Made by a program: the position numbers and the translations under genes. A DNA stretch of 64,000 bases from Otatea glauca (Eukaryota > Streptophyta > Magnoliopsida > Poales > Poaceae), in the NCBI GenBank assembly GCA_036346275.1, contig CM070711.1:67309078-67373077 (forward strand), read 5' to 3'. Position 1 is the first letter of the stretch; each line of letters opens with the position of its first letter. The notes beneath the pieces are model-generated. The model did not search any database. It worked only from the letters and a program-made list of their open reading frames with translations, and had not been told where the DNA came from. Positions 10,714 through 21,156 of the stretch are shown one piece after another.

Positions 10714-12547
10714 CAAGGTTATAAAAACCGCCGAAATTCGGCGAAATCTCGCCGAAATCTCGGATTTCGGACCCCAGCGAGTTTGCATAGACCGGCCGGA
10801 TGTAAAAATCCGAAAAAAATTTGAAATTGCTACAGTATATTTCGGATTTTTTATTTTTTCGGCGAGATTTCAAAATTTTAAACCGGAATTTGAATTTTTT
10901 TGGCCGGATCTAACCGGAATTATATCAATAAGTTCTCAGGAAGTGATCTTCAATGATAATGTTTCGAAAAAGTTTATTTTTAGACTTTTTGGCATTTCTA
11001 GTGAAACACTCTCGAATTTTAAAAATTGAGAATGCATTTTCATGCTATGAAAAATTTATGGGAGTATCATAAGATATGTAGGATAATACATAAAATTTAT
11101 GAAAATATTTTAACATCATTTGTTATGTTTTAAAAATAAAAATCGAAATAGGATAAACATCGATTCACGCCGGACCACTTGGAAGTGGTCCGGCATAAAG
11201 TTCGTTCACGCCGGACCACTTGTAAGTAGTCCGGCGTGAATCGACTAATATCGCTAACTAGTCCGCGTGAAGCGACTAGTATCGCTAACTAGTCCGTAGA
11301 AGTAAAAACTTACGGACAAAGAATTCAAGTGGTCGGCGTAGAATTATGAGAAATTTAATTCTAACGGTTATAAGACATTTTCGATGAACCTTTTCAAGAA
11401 AACATATAGAAGAAACAGGGACGAAATTTGCACATGTAGCAAACTTGACTCCCTAAATGTGATATTTTGATAAAACCTTTTCAAAACACAAGTAGGATCA
11501 ATGTAGGTCATATGAATAAGATTTCAATATACAATAAGATTTCCATATACAATAAGATTAGTAGGTCACGAGTCATAAACTTCTTCATTTAAAGATTCCT
11601 ATTACAACATATATAACATATAAGTTAGTACATAATTAAAACATCTTCTTTGAATTACACCCTCCATAACTTTGCCATAAGGGAATTCCGGAATATGTGG
11701 AGGAGGGGATCAGATTTAGGGAACGCTGCTGGAGATGGCCTAACGAGCTGCCAAATCTTACAACATTGTCACATTTCCTTAAATGTAAGATTATCTTGGT
11801 TTTACTGCAGGGCTTACAGAGGTGGAGTTTGCACCAGGGGCGCTTTACTACTCATAGGTATGTGATGCAAACATATATTCATTTAGTTGTCATATGCAAA
11901 TATGTGAAGACTTGTTGTGTGTATCGATTTTATTACATTCTTAATAATTGTCATGCCAATATACATTAATTGTTTGAATTGTGACTCTCAATCTTGATTT
12001 TGATCAAAATCTTCAGAAAATTTCATACTTCACGACGTATACCCGAATTCCCTAATTTTTAAAAATTCCTCGAGCTTCAGTAACTACTGAAAATTTTATG
12101 GCAACATTATTCACATGTCAGAATCATGCTATTAAAATTTCAAATATTTATAACATGCTTTGTCCCATTTTTCATTCAGTTCAAAATTGCCGGCGAGCGT
12201 TTCATTACAACAGTACCAATGTTTCAATTTTAAAAAAATTTACATGATTCAAAAAAATCTGAAATTTTTATGACAACATTAATAATACGTCAGAACTCTC
12301 CAAAAAAAAATTCGAAATTTTTCTCCATCTTTTGGACCAATTTTCGGGCTTGTCAATCTGGCCGAAATTTCGCCATTTCTCGGCGAGATCTCGCCGAAAT
12401 TCGGCATTTCCGGATAGAAAAAAAACCGGATTCAAAATTTGGATTTGAATTTCCGGACGAGATTTGTCCGAAATTACCGAATTTCGCCGAAATTTCGTTT
12501 TCCGGGCATGAACGGTATTTTATCCGAAACCGAAATCCAAAACACTG
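10714..12547. mobile_element. hAT-type element, 1.8 kb, non-autonomous
   Basis: A perfect 8-bp target duplication ACCCACAG flanks the element (10706-10713 and 12548-12555). The ends are CAAGGTTATAAAAACCG and, read inward from the right, CAGTGTTTTGGATTTCGG. Both subterminal zones are packed with CGCCGAAATTTCGG/CTCGCCGAAAT words in both orientations (10730-10780, 10855-10920, 12360-12490). No transposase is present. The stretch 10921-11150 occurs again in inverted orientation at about 59690-60060. A hairpin block at 11160-11340 is described separately. Confidence 0.85.
11160..11340. repeat. Hairpin pair plus 30-bp direct repeat inside the hAT element
   Basis: Two consecutive palindromes contain GCCGGACCACTT, a 2-bp loop and AAGTGGTCCGGC (second copy AAGTAGTCCGGC). 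An outer pair CGATTCACGCCGG / CCGGCGTGAATCG encloses both. They are followed by a twofold direct repeat of about 30 bp, CGACTAATATCGCTAACTAG then TCCGCGTGAAG. This looks like the subterminal block of another transposon. Confidence 0.65.
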
Positions 12548-12555
12548 ACCCACAG

Positions 12556-13954
12556 TGCAACGGGTTTTCGGTCGCATTGGTCGCTGTCAGATACTCGGAT
12601 CATAGTTGAATAGTAGCAGTACCTTATGTTTGGTGTCTGAAGCTGGTCTTGATTGGGGTGCAGCCTTTGCTGACATTTCAGTCGACTCGAACCATGCACG
12701 AGGAGCTGTTTAGTTCTGTTGTTTTCTCTTGTCTTGTATTGATGTGAATCACACATGTTATTGATCATATCGACCTGATATTTTACGTGGAGGCGATTCT
12801 ATGAATTAATGTCCACTTTTCAACGGATGTAAGGTGCCCTCACATGAGGCTATGTGTTCCTTCTGCTTTACATTTTCTACCGGACGTGTCCTGCGCCATG
12901 ATCTCTCCTTTATGGCATGCTTAACTTGGAGAAATCAACGAGATCACGCGAAGACGTTAGTTGTGCCTTTTGAGTTGACTCGAGCACTCGGATTGTTTTT
13001 TCCCGGTCACAGAATTTTATTGGAAAAATACTCTTTGATTCAGTAATCATGTCACTGACGCTAAACCCGGCGGCCTTCTCGACCATGTGATCTACGTCTC
13101 TCCATGAAAAAGCAAGCAATTTGCTAGGTAGTCTTTTGCTTATAAATTAACTAGTGGAGTATACAAAAGATTTCACTTCCTGAGGTGACTACGCGGGAAT
13201 TTAGCCCAGTCTTAATTGAGACAGAAAATTAATTAAACCGGCAGTAGAAGTACTACTAGTACTACAACATTGACACGGCTCTGTGGAATTAATGGCACCA
13301 CATGGCCCCTCGCTTAAGGGTCCTAAGCCGAATTTAATTTGCCGCGTCATCGTCACATGAAAGGAACTAATCGTCCGAATTAGTATATGAACAGTAACAT
13401 GGGCGGAGAAAGGGAGCGCTTGCATCCGAGGCGGTCACTAATTAACAAGTACTAGTATTCCCACGACTGTACTGCTACGTATTACACACAGCGCGACGAC
13501 AGGTGAAATAATTAGGGCATGCAAGCAAGTCAACAAGCTAAAGCTAGCAGTGCATGCACCGTAACAAAACGAAAAAACAGCTTACGGAAACCTCCACTGC
13601 TCTCCATTCATATATATGTCGTTGGGTTTGACTAACTCGACCACGCTCACGAAAGGAAAGAGGGATGTGTGGAGGCGGAATGAGAAGATGGCACATGATA
13701 TATTAAGAAAGTGTTTTTATTTTTTTTAGTTCGAGAGTAATCTCGAATTAGTAACCAAGTAGTATTCGTGTCCACATCATTTCCTTGAATATGGGATTCT
13801 TTTTCTTTGGTAAAAAGGGTGGCAGGTGTCGTAAAACCTATTTTTACCGAACAAACAATCTTGAATGCATTTTCTGAGAGTTTACCTTCTACTTAATCCC
13901 CCCTTTTTATTTTGGAAGCAGCTAGCCAATAGTATATATAGTTGGAATTGTTTT
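12556..13954. other. Intergenic sequence
   Basis: No gene-like frame, RNA gene or bounded element was recognised. Short frames on both strands lack domains. Confidence 0.4.
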
Positions 13955-14800
13955 CAACCGTATAAGCAAGTTTCACCTAGTTTCAATGGGTTCCATTAGT
14001 ATTTTGCAGGTTTCAAAGGAGCTTCAAATGGGTTTGTAAGCCTCCAGCTGGTTTCAACAAATTTGAATTTGTTTCAAATATGAGACTATAAGTTTCATCC
14101 AGTTTCAAATCTGAAATTCGATTAAAAACAAGTTTCAAAAGAATTTCGACCAAGTTTCAAAATACATAATTCAAAGTTTCAGATCACATTCTCATGTTTC
14201 ATAGTTTCAAAAGAGGTTCAAATAAGTTCCCATAAGTTTTATGTGTGTTTCAACAAATTTTGATGGTTTCAAATATGAAACTATAAGTTTCGTCCGATTT
14301 CAAACCTGAAACTTGATTAAAAATGAGTTTCAGAAGAATTCTAACTGAGATTCAAAAGATATACTTTGAACTTCCAGAGAGTTTCAACCAGTTTTATGGG
14401 AAAAATCATAAGTTTCATTCAAGTTTCGAAAGGAAAACAAAAATCATTAAGTTTCAAGAAAGTTTCGGACGAGTTTCATGGAGCTTTAAACATTTGGGAT
14501 TTAATTTGAGAAAACCTTATGAAACCTGAAGTTTCAAGAAGTTCCACGACAACATTTAGAAAGTTTCAGGTTTCAGCGAGTTTCACGTATTTCTAGAAGT
14601 TTTCAGAAGAAATCAAGTAAGTTTCAAGCAAAAATTTCAATAAGTTTTTAGATTTTGAAACTCAAGTTTCATCGAGACAATTTCAACAGGAAGCTTCAAG
14701 TTGTGTCAACAGATTCAATCAAAAAAATTCAAGAATTTTCAACAGGTTTGAACAAGTTTCAACCAAATATTTCAAGAAGTTCATCACGTTTCATCAAAAA
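13955..14800 (+). repeat. Degenerate GTTTCAA-rich satellite-like region
   Basis: For about 850 bp the words AGTTTCAA, AGTTTCA and GTTTCAAA recur every 10-25 bp on the + strand, with few copies of the reverse complement. Two sections of about 300 bp also resemble each other: a block with GTTTCAAATATGA, AACTATAAGTTTC and TGAAAC occurs at about 14065-14120 and again at about 14265-14320. This is best described as an expanded, decayed short tandem repeat. No gene is supported. Confidence 0.7.
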
Positions 14801-16861
14801 ATCAAAGAAGAGCAAAATTCATACGGACTCACCAGCGATTGCGCCAGCACTCACATTGGTCGCACGACTCGCACCGAGCACCCCCAAGACGATGTTGCCG
14901 TTAGGCATTGGCTTTCCTGCTGCCACTGAGCTTGCAGTAGGGAGCACCGGCTCTGCGCTCCCTAGGCTACTGTTGTTGCTCATGTTCCCACGTGCCGCCG
15001 AGCTCGCCTCCGGTTGTCACTCTTGCTTGTAGAGATGGCCAAATGGACTGTGTTTAATGGGCCGGCTCAAGGCACGCCACTGTAGTCACGGTTCAGACCC
15101 GGTCAGGCTCGAAAAATATCCGTTTTATAGTTGTAGGAGGATTAAAAATTCGAAAAAAAATTCTACATACTTTGAGTTTTTTTAATTATTCAAAATTTTT
15201 CCTATTTTTTTTTATTTTTTTCTGCATTTTTCATATTTTTCCTATTTTTCTAATTTTTATAATTTTTATAATTTTTTGAATTTTTTTAGCTCTAACGGGC
15301 CGACCCGACCCGTTAGGCCCGCGAAGAATTGGGCCGACACGGCACGGCTCGAGAGGCTAAAGGGCGTGCTGGGCCGCCACCCGACGACGTGGTCGGCACG
15401 CAACCGCACCCGTTTAATGCTCGGGTCTAAGCGGCCGTCTTGCTTGGTTGGTATCTCTACTTGCTTGCGTCGCTCTGGCCTAGCCCGCTTGCCATTGCAC
15501 CCCTTGCCGCTCGCCACGCGCTGCTGCACACCATACTCCATACTGCGGCATCCCGTGTGCTTGCAACTGCTTGTGGTGCGAAGAACCAACTCAACGTCGC
15601 ACGTCATGCGTCACTCGAGGCCCAGTTCAACGCCGAGCCCTATGGCGGCTTGTCACGTTGTTCACTATTGTGTACACCCGCTCGTTGTCATGCTTATTAG
15701 CAGTGGTTGAACTAGAAATTTTCTAATGGGTGTGCTCGCGCCTCGCGCCATCCGCCGAAGCCGCCTTGCCGCCCGCGCCGCACCGCCAGCTTCACCGAGC
15801 CTCCTGCCGCTTGCTACGCCACCGCCCCCCGAGCCGTCTCACGGCCGCCATGCCGCCGCCGCCGCTTGCCGAGCCGCTTACCACGCCGCCGCATGGCTCG
15901 CGTTGCCTCTGCGCCGCCAGCATCCCGCTCGAGCCGCATGTCGCTTTGCCACGCCGCCGCCCGCCTCGCTCGCTCTGCCACCCGCCAGAGCCACTCGCTG
16001 CCGCCACCAACCCGAACCGCCGCGACGCCTGCCGCGTCGCTCGCCTGGCCCGCCTAATGCGCCGTCACCGCTCGCCTGGTTAGTTTGCTGTCAGATCCAT
16101 CTCAATGCTAAATGGATTCGACAAGAAAATTAGGATTTGAGAGGAGAAAACGAATTGAGAAAGTAAGTTTATGTGTTAAGTACTTTACTCTGCTTAGGCT
16201 AAAGCTTTGTCGAATCAATCATGATTCATTTTCTTCCAACCAGAACATGTTTTAAAGCTTTTTGTCTTTTACAGCGATGAAAAAGAGCAGTAAAATGAAT
16301 ATGAAAATTAACTCTACTGATTACATAACTCTGAAAGATAACAGTAATTACTACTCTCGTTCTGAGACATCGGATCTCACTTAAGTCATATTTATGTTTT
16401 GATCTCAATCTTTGATCTACTTTAATTGAAATCGGTCACCCGTTATATTTATTGTCGATTTTGTTGCTGATTGTAAATTTCAAACTCTCCTCCGTTTCTT
16501 TAGTCCGTATAGCTTTGATCTGAACACTTACGTTCTCAAAATTTTGGCGCCTCTGCCTACTAGCCACCCATGGCTACCACGTCACGCCTGTTGCTTCGCT
16601 CAGGCCAGCCTATGGTCGCTGACCTGCTCATCCATGGCTCGTGCCCATCACGGCTATTCTCCTAGCACTAGCTCGAATGCCGACCCTTTGCTTGCCTACT
16701 CACTTAGGCCTATCGCCCCGCAATGGAGTTGAGAGAGAGAGAGAGAGGTGGTAACATACAAATGAAGCTACGCAGGTGGATAAGGAGCAGCCGTAGTAGA
16801 TGGATAAGGAGTGACATAGAACGGACTGAAAGTGTTGTATGGTTTTTACGCGGTTCGATCC
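14801..16861. other. Low-complexity, GC-rich repeat tract without a supported gene
   Basis: About 15120-15290 is almost pure A/T, followed by GGGCCGACCCGACCCGTTAGG-like words typical of a common grass repeat. About 15720-16080 is a CG-rich tract (CCGCCGCCGC words) with long overlapping frames on both strands and no domain. A (GA)n microsatellite lies at 16731-16747. Confidence 0.45.
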
Positions 16862-17136
16862 TAGGGCAAGTACAGTAGTAAAGTCAACTACTGGCTAATA
16901 GTAAGCTAAAAACTAGTTTGTACAATAACTATCTCTAAATGTTGTCTCTAGATGTTGTGCAATAACTATCTTTTCTCTCTTATACATAAATGATCTACCT
17001 ATGCTCCCGTGCAAAGCTGGCTACTAAATAAGAGCCAGTTCTCTTCTCTTTCCTCTTTTCTCACTCCTCCACATAGACCAAAGCTGATGTGTACAGGTTA
17101 AAAGCCAGTTGACATGGCCTTATTGTACATGCCCTT
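16862..17136. mobile_element. MITE, family A, copy 2
   Basis: 275 bp with ends AGGGCAAGTACAGTA and TTATTGTACATGCCCTTA, the same as at 2142-2439 and in the same orientation. The interior shares ACAATAACTATCTCTAAATG and CTACTAAATAAGAGCC. Confidence 0.78.
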
Positions 17137-17154
17137 AGGATATACCTAAACGGA

Positions 17155-17360
17155 ATTGCTAGCAGTCGGAGGTTTGATTTTTTCAGACGCTCTGCAATTT
17201 TTTTTCGTATGTGTGAAATATTTTTTCCTACGCGTAAAATATTTTCTTTTGATAACAACAAAAATATGTGCGCGAAAAAAATATTGCACACGTTAGAAAA
17301 AAATGTTGCACCAAACGTCCGACGAAATACTCAGGAATCAGACGTCCGGATGCTAGTTCT
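17155..17360. mobile_element. MITE-like repeat, family B, copy 2
   Basis: It shares with 9088-9290 the words TTTTTTTCCTACGCGTAAAA, AAAAAAATGTTGCACC and the terminal CAGACGTCCGGATGC. Outer limits are approximate because the ends have decayed. Confidence 0.55.
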
Positions 17361-17887
17361 TACCTATACTTAAACGGTATAGTGTCCCTTAGTTTTTCTC
17401 TTTTATTTCAACTTTTGTGAGTATTCCTGGCACTCGGAAAATAAATGTACCACTGTCAAACTGGTAAACCGTTGAAAAGCCGTGAATAGTAGTGCACTAC
17501 TCCACTACCTTTCTTTTTCATGTCTTCTAACTTCTAAGGTAGCCCAATCATGGGATGTGGAATACGCAGGATGGATGTGTGGGGTGTACCCGAACCTTTC
17601 ACTGTTCTCCGGGACACACAACTTGCGCCCTCCCGCGCTCCTCCACGCTAACACTGTGTCGGTCTCTTCCTACGCTCTCTAGGGTACGATAGGAGAGTGG
17701 TATCGTCTGTCGTATCTTCCGCGGTGATGAAGGAAGCTATTTTTGTAAATTTATCTTGAAATGTCGAGTTAAAAAAAAAAGAGTAACAATCGATTAGATA
17801 AGTACCGTACTTACTAAGCTTGCCCTGGGAGACACCTCAAAAAGTTTAGTCAGGGAGAGAATCGCAACGGCACCTTACCCTACATGA
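17361..17887. other. Intergenic sequence
   Basis: No recognisable gene or element. The segment around 17685-17770 (TATCGTCTGTCGTATCTTCC) weakly resembles the MITE at 53147-53702. Confidence 0.35.
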
Positions 17888-18190
17888 TAGGGTTCATAAT
17901 ATCATTATCGGCCGTATCGAGCTGGCTCGGCATTAGAAACCATTCGGTAAACTGGCCTAATTCAAAAAAATTAGAAAAATTTATTCAATCAAGCGAAAAT
18001 CGCTCAAAAATTGGCTTTAAGAAACATTTAATTGGCTGGCCAATTTTTTTGGTGAAAACCGTTGATTTTTATTATTATTATTTTTCAAAAAAAATTTGAT
18101 TTCTTAATCCTTCGATTTTTGACCGATTTTTGCTGATAATCGAAAATCAAAAAACTTTTGAAAATCGAAATTTTGATATTTTTAAACCCT
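17888..18190. mobile_element. hAT-like MITE related to 54010-54321
   Basis: Ends TAGGGTTCATAAT and ATTTTTAAACCCT resemble those of 54010-54321. The interior contains CGGTAAACTGGCC, GAAACATTTAATTGGC and ATTTTTGACCGATTTT, matching the same order of words in that copy. No target duplication survives, so it is an older copy or its ends are eroded. Confidence 0.6.
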
Positions 18191-19356
18191 GCTGCCTCTC
18201 TCTTCACATCTCACACCAACAGGAGTAACCAATAAAGCGAAGAGACGGTGCATAGCAATTTAGGACCAGTGCACAAACAACGGCACTCGCGCTCGGATGC
18301 GATCGTGATCGCCAAACCAACGGATGCGTCCAAAGACGACGGACGGGTCACAGGAGCATCAAATCGAAGTTAGTATACTGGCTACTAGTCTTTGCCCGGT
18401 TCTGGGCCACAAACAATGGAGAATACCGCCGATCGATCAACCAGAACTGATGCATCGCGGAACACGGCGCGACAAGGATGAGCGTGACGTACGGCGACAT
18501 GTTTGAACGGGTCCACCAACTGCTGCATGCGCAGGTGCGCTTCACGGTCCACGCCCGTGAGACGGCGAATCTGTCCGTCCGAGCTGCATGCCGTGCCGAA
18601 CTGCCGATGCCCACATGACATGGCTCGTGGCAGCAGGGAGGGCGGGATCACGGCAGAGGAGAAAAAGGAAATTTTAAATAGTAATGAACATTTTACATAT
18701 GTAAAATTCGAAAATCAATAGTTTATAACATCATAAATTATTTTATATTTTGTTATTCCACGAATTCAAATCATCAAATCGGACAAGAACATACAGTAAA
18801 AAAACTGGTATCTAATTCTTTTGTTTTGAGGTGCCGGCGCCCCACCAGTCCCGCCCCTGGTCACGGGCCACCGGAACGCGCGGCCGGAAGCGGAGCACTG
18901 GAAGGATGAGTGGACGGGCGGATTCTTCCAGCGCGGCTTCTTGGCTTGCTTCCATACCACAGTTTTGCTGCTGACAACTGGCCTCTACTGTCCACCAAGT
19001 GCAAGTCTTCTTAGTGACTACTTTTTTTTTCTTTTTTTTGAGGACCCTACTCCGTTTTAATAGTACTAGTATTTTTTTCATTGCTCTTTTACCAATCCTC
19101 TCTTGCAATATACTCCTAGTGTTCAACAATATTGTGTGTGCGTGTCCACGGCAGGTGATGAACCTGTTGAAAATAGACAAAGCTGCAGACTGTGGGACAC
19201 TGTTGTGAATTCAGTCACAAAATCTGGTGTGGACTGCTGATTGTTTGATTAACAATCAGGGACAGAGAGCCCTGAATTCTGACGCGGTTGGTACTCCGGT
19301 GACGATGATTCAGGTAGATCCTGCCACTAGTTTGGTTGGAGTGCTACTGGGAAATA
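18191..19356. other. Intergenic sequence
   Basis: Mixed composition with some GC-rich frames on both strands (18350-18650, 18820-18990). No domain, splice-consistent model or RNA gene was recognised. Confidence 0.35.
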
Positions 19357-19507
19357 CTCCATATAGTCGTAAATAGTTGTCGTTTTGGATATTAAAATTT
19401 TGATTATCAATATCTTTTTACATATTTAAATTGGATATATAAAAATCATATGAATAGATTTGTCTCGAAAAATATTTTTATAATATTATAATTTTACTGG
19501 GTTTTAA
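19357..19507. mobile_element. Truncated Stowaway-like MITE, family C
   Basis: It starts after TA with CTCCATATAGTCGTAAATAG and TTGTCGTTTTGGATA. It continues with AAAATCATATGAATAGATTTG and AATATTATAATTTTAC. The reverse complement of 24093-24338 carries the same words in the same order. The distal half is missing at the boundary with the next Stowaway. Confidence 0.6.
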
Positions 19508-19509
19508 TA

Positions 19510-19771
19510 CTCCAGTAATCCAAATTTATATGATGTATTTTTTCTTAGTATATAGACAAAAAAGACACTGAAAATGACAAGATTACCCATAATTATTATC
19601 CCTAAAAACTATACTCAATGCATGCATACAGAAAATATAAATTAAAGATAGATATTTATTAAGATATAGAGGGAATATCATACTAATTTTGGATTAAAAC
19701 ATGAAATACATATTATATTTATAGATAATATCATTCAAAGAAATAAGTCTTATAAACATCAACAGAGATAG
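19510..19771. mobile_element. Stowaway-type MITE abutting the truncated copy
   Basis: About 262 bp flanked by TA (19508-19509 and 19772-19773), with ends CTCCAGTAATCCAAATTTAT and CAACAGAGATAG. The interior matches the reverse complement of 6629-6881 (GATAATAATTATGGG and AATACATCATATAAATTTGG words). Confidence 0.65.
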
Positions 19772-20451
19772 TATATAATAACAGAAATCAGCGACAGGTG
19801 GGAGCATAGGACTGACAAAACACAGAATTTGTCAGGAAAGTTTGAGCTTTTGCAGGAATTGCTCCCTGTTTGTGTACTCCCACTGTATGATGTGAGCGTA
19901 GACCTCAAGCCAAAAATGTCTCCAGATACTTGAATTGGAAGAGTTACATACATCAAATTTTGACCATAATTATAGCTTCAGATCTTGCGTATAGTAGTAT
20001 TCCGCAAAATTACAAAAGTCGCATTTATGAGAGCTGACGCAGAACAGTGGTCTAGGATTTGAAGGAATCAATCCAAACAACAACCGAAGAAAAGACCAAC
20101 GGAATGACATCAGAGGAAAAACAGTAAACCAGTCAGAATTAGGAAAGGAGCTAGAACAACAAGACCAAAATTAATCTTAATTAATCCATCCTTTCGGAGT
20201 TTCAGCGAGCGATCAAGAAATCGAAGCCGGAATCTAAAGCTCGGATTGGACAATCGCTCGCGATTCGCAACTCCAAAAAAACTCCTTTCCTTTCAAGAAG
20301 GGAGCAAAAATTAAGAACAACAGCAAACACCTTACAAAACTAGAACTGTGATGAAAGAACAGTACAACGACTCAACGAGAGCAGTAGCAGTAGTAGTACT
20401 CGTAGATTACTTCGTAGGAGCTCAGGCGCGAGCAAAGGTGGAGGCTTTGGC

Positions 20452-21156
20452 TCACTCGGACGGCGCCGCCGCGTAGGCGGCCATCCTGGGCGAGGTGACG
20501 GGGAAGAGCGGGAGCAGGCGCGGCGGCTCGGCGCCCCTCGGTGAGGGGCGGAGGAAGAACCCCTTCTCGGCGATGGCCGCTCGCTCGGCCTCCTCGGAGG
20601 ACGACGCCGGCGAGCGGTTGAAGGGGTCGCTGGTGAGCGGCGTGACCGGGCTGAGCTTGAGGGACGGGAAGTCCAGCACGCTCGGCGAGAGGATCTCCGG
20701 CGTGGCAACCTTCCTCGGCGACGGCGGCGCCCCCATCGCCAGAGGCGCGATCATCTTGAGGTTCTTGAGGCTGCTCCGCCGCTCGTACAGCTTGAAAGCC
20801 GGCTTCTTGGGCCGGCACGGCCCGTTCGCCGCCTGGCTACCGCCAACTCCGGCGCTGCTGTTGCCTGCGGTCGTTGTTGCCGTGGCGTTCTTGTAGGACT
20901 GCTCGGTGCCGGTGAGCATCTGGACGACCTGCTTGAAGGAGGCGGTGTCGGCCTGGACGAAGGTGGTGGGGAAGGGGGTGGTGTCGATGGTGCGGGGGAC
21001 GGGTCTGGGGGAAGGCGGGAGTCTGGGATGAGGTTGGGCACGGTGGTGCGGGTGAGACGGCGAGGTGGAGGACGACGACGAAGAGGAGGTGGAAGATGAA
21101 GGGGAGTTGAGATCCTGCTGAGGCATGGGGAGGAGCTGCTTGGTGGAGACCTCCAT
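20452..21156 (-). CDS. VQ-motif transcriptional co-regulator, single exon
   Basis: A 234-aa intronless frame starts at the ATG at 21154-21156. The motif FKQVVQMLTG lies at residues 74-83, preceded by TTFVQADTAS, as in the plant VQ4/VQ13/VQ31 group. These nuclear proteins bind WRKY factors through the VQ motif, and several are substrates of MAP kinases 3 and 6. The rest supports this subgroup: many SP/TP sites (for example around 145-182 and 203-223), a KLYERRSSLKNLKMIAPL block near 122-139, and the C-terminal signature FFLRPSPR then LLPLFPVTSPR at 200-224. Serine runs and low-complexity segments are normal for the family. The upstream 130 bp on the coding strand are pyrimidine-rich, as in a 5' UTR. 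Regulation by defence signalling is inferred from the family only. Confidence 0.93.
   Translation of the reverse strand: MEVSTKQLLPMPQQDLNSPSSSTSSSSSSSTSPSHPHHRAQPHPRLPPSPRPVPRTIDTTPFPTTFVQADTASFKQVVQMLTGTEQSYKNATATTTAGNSSAGVGGSQAANGPCRPKKPAFKLYERRSSLKNLKMIAPLAMGAPPSPRKVATPEILSPSVLDFPSLKLSPVTPLTSDPFNRSPASSSEEAERAAIAEKGFFLRPSPRGAEPPRLLPLFPVTSPRMAAYAAAPSE

Noticed and set aside
15720..16090. Long overlapping open frames on both strands (up to 135 codons)
   Set aside because: The tract is C- and G-rich with CCG/GCC repeats, which removes stop codons in all frames. No domain or splice context is present.
20495..20896. 133-codon + strand frame
   Set aside because: It is the antisense shadow of the VQ gene.
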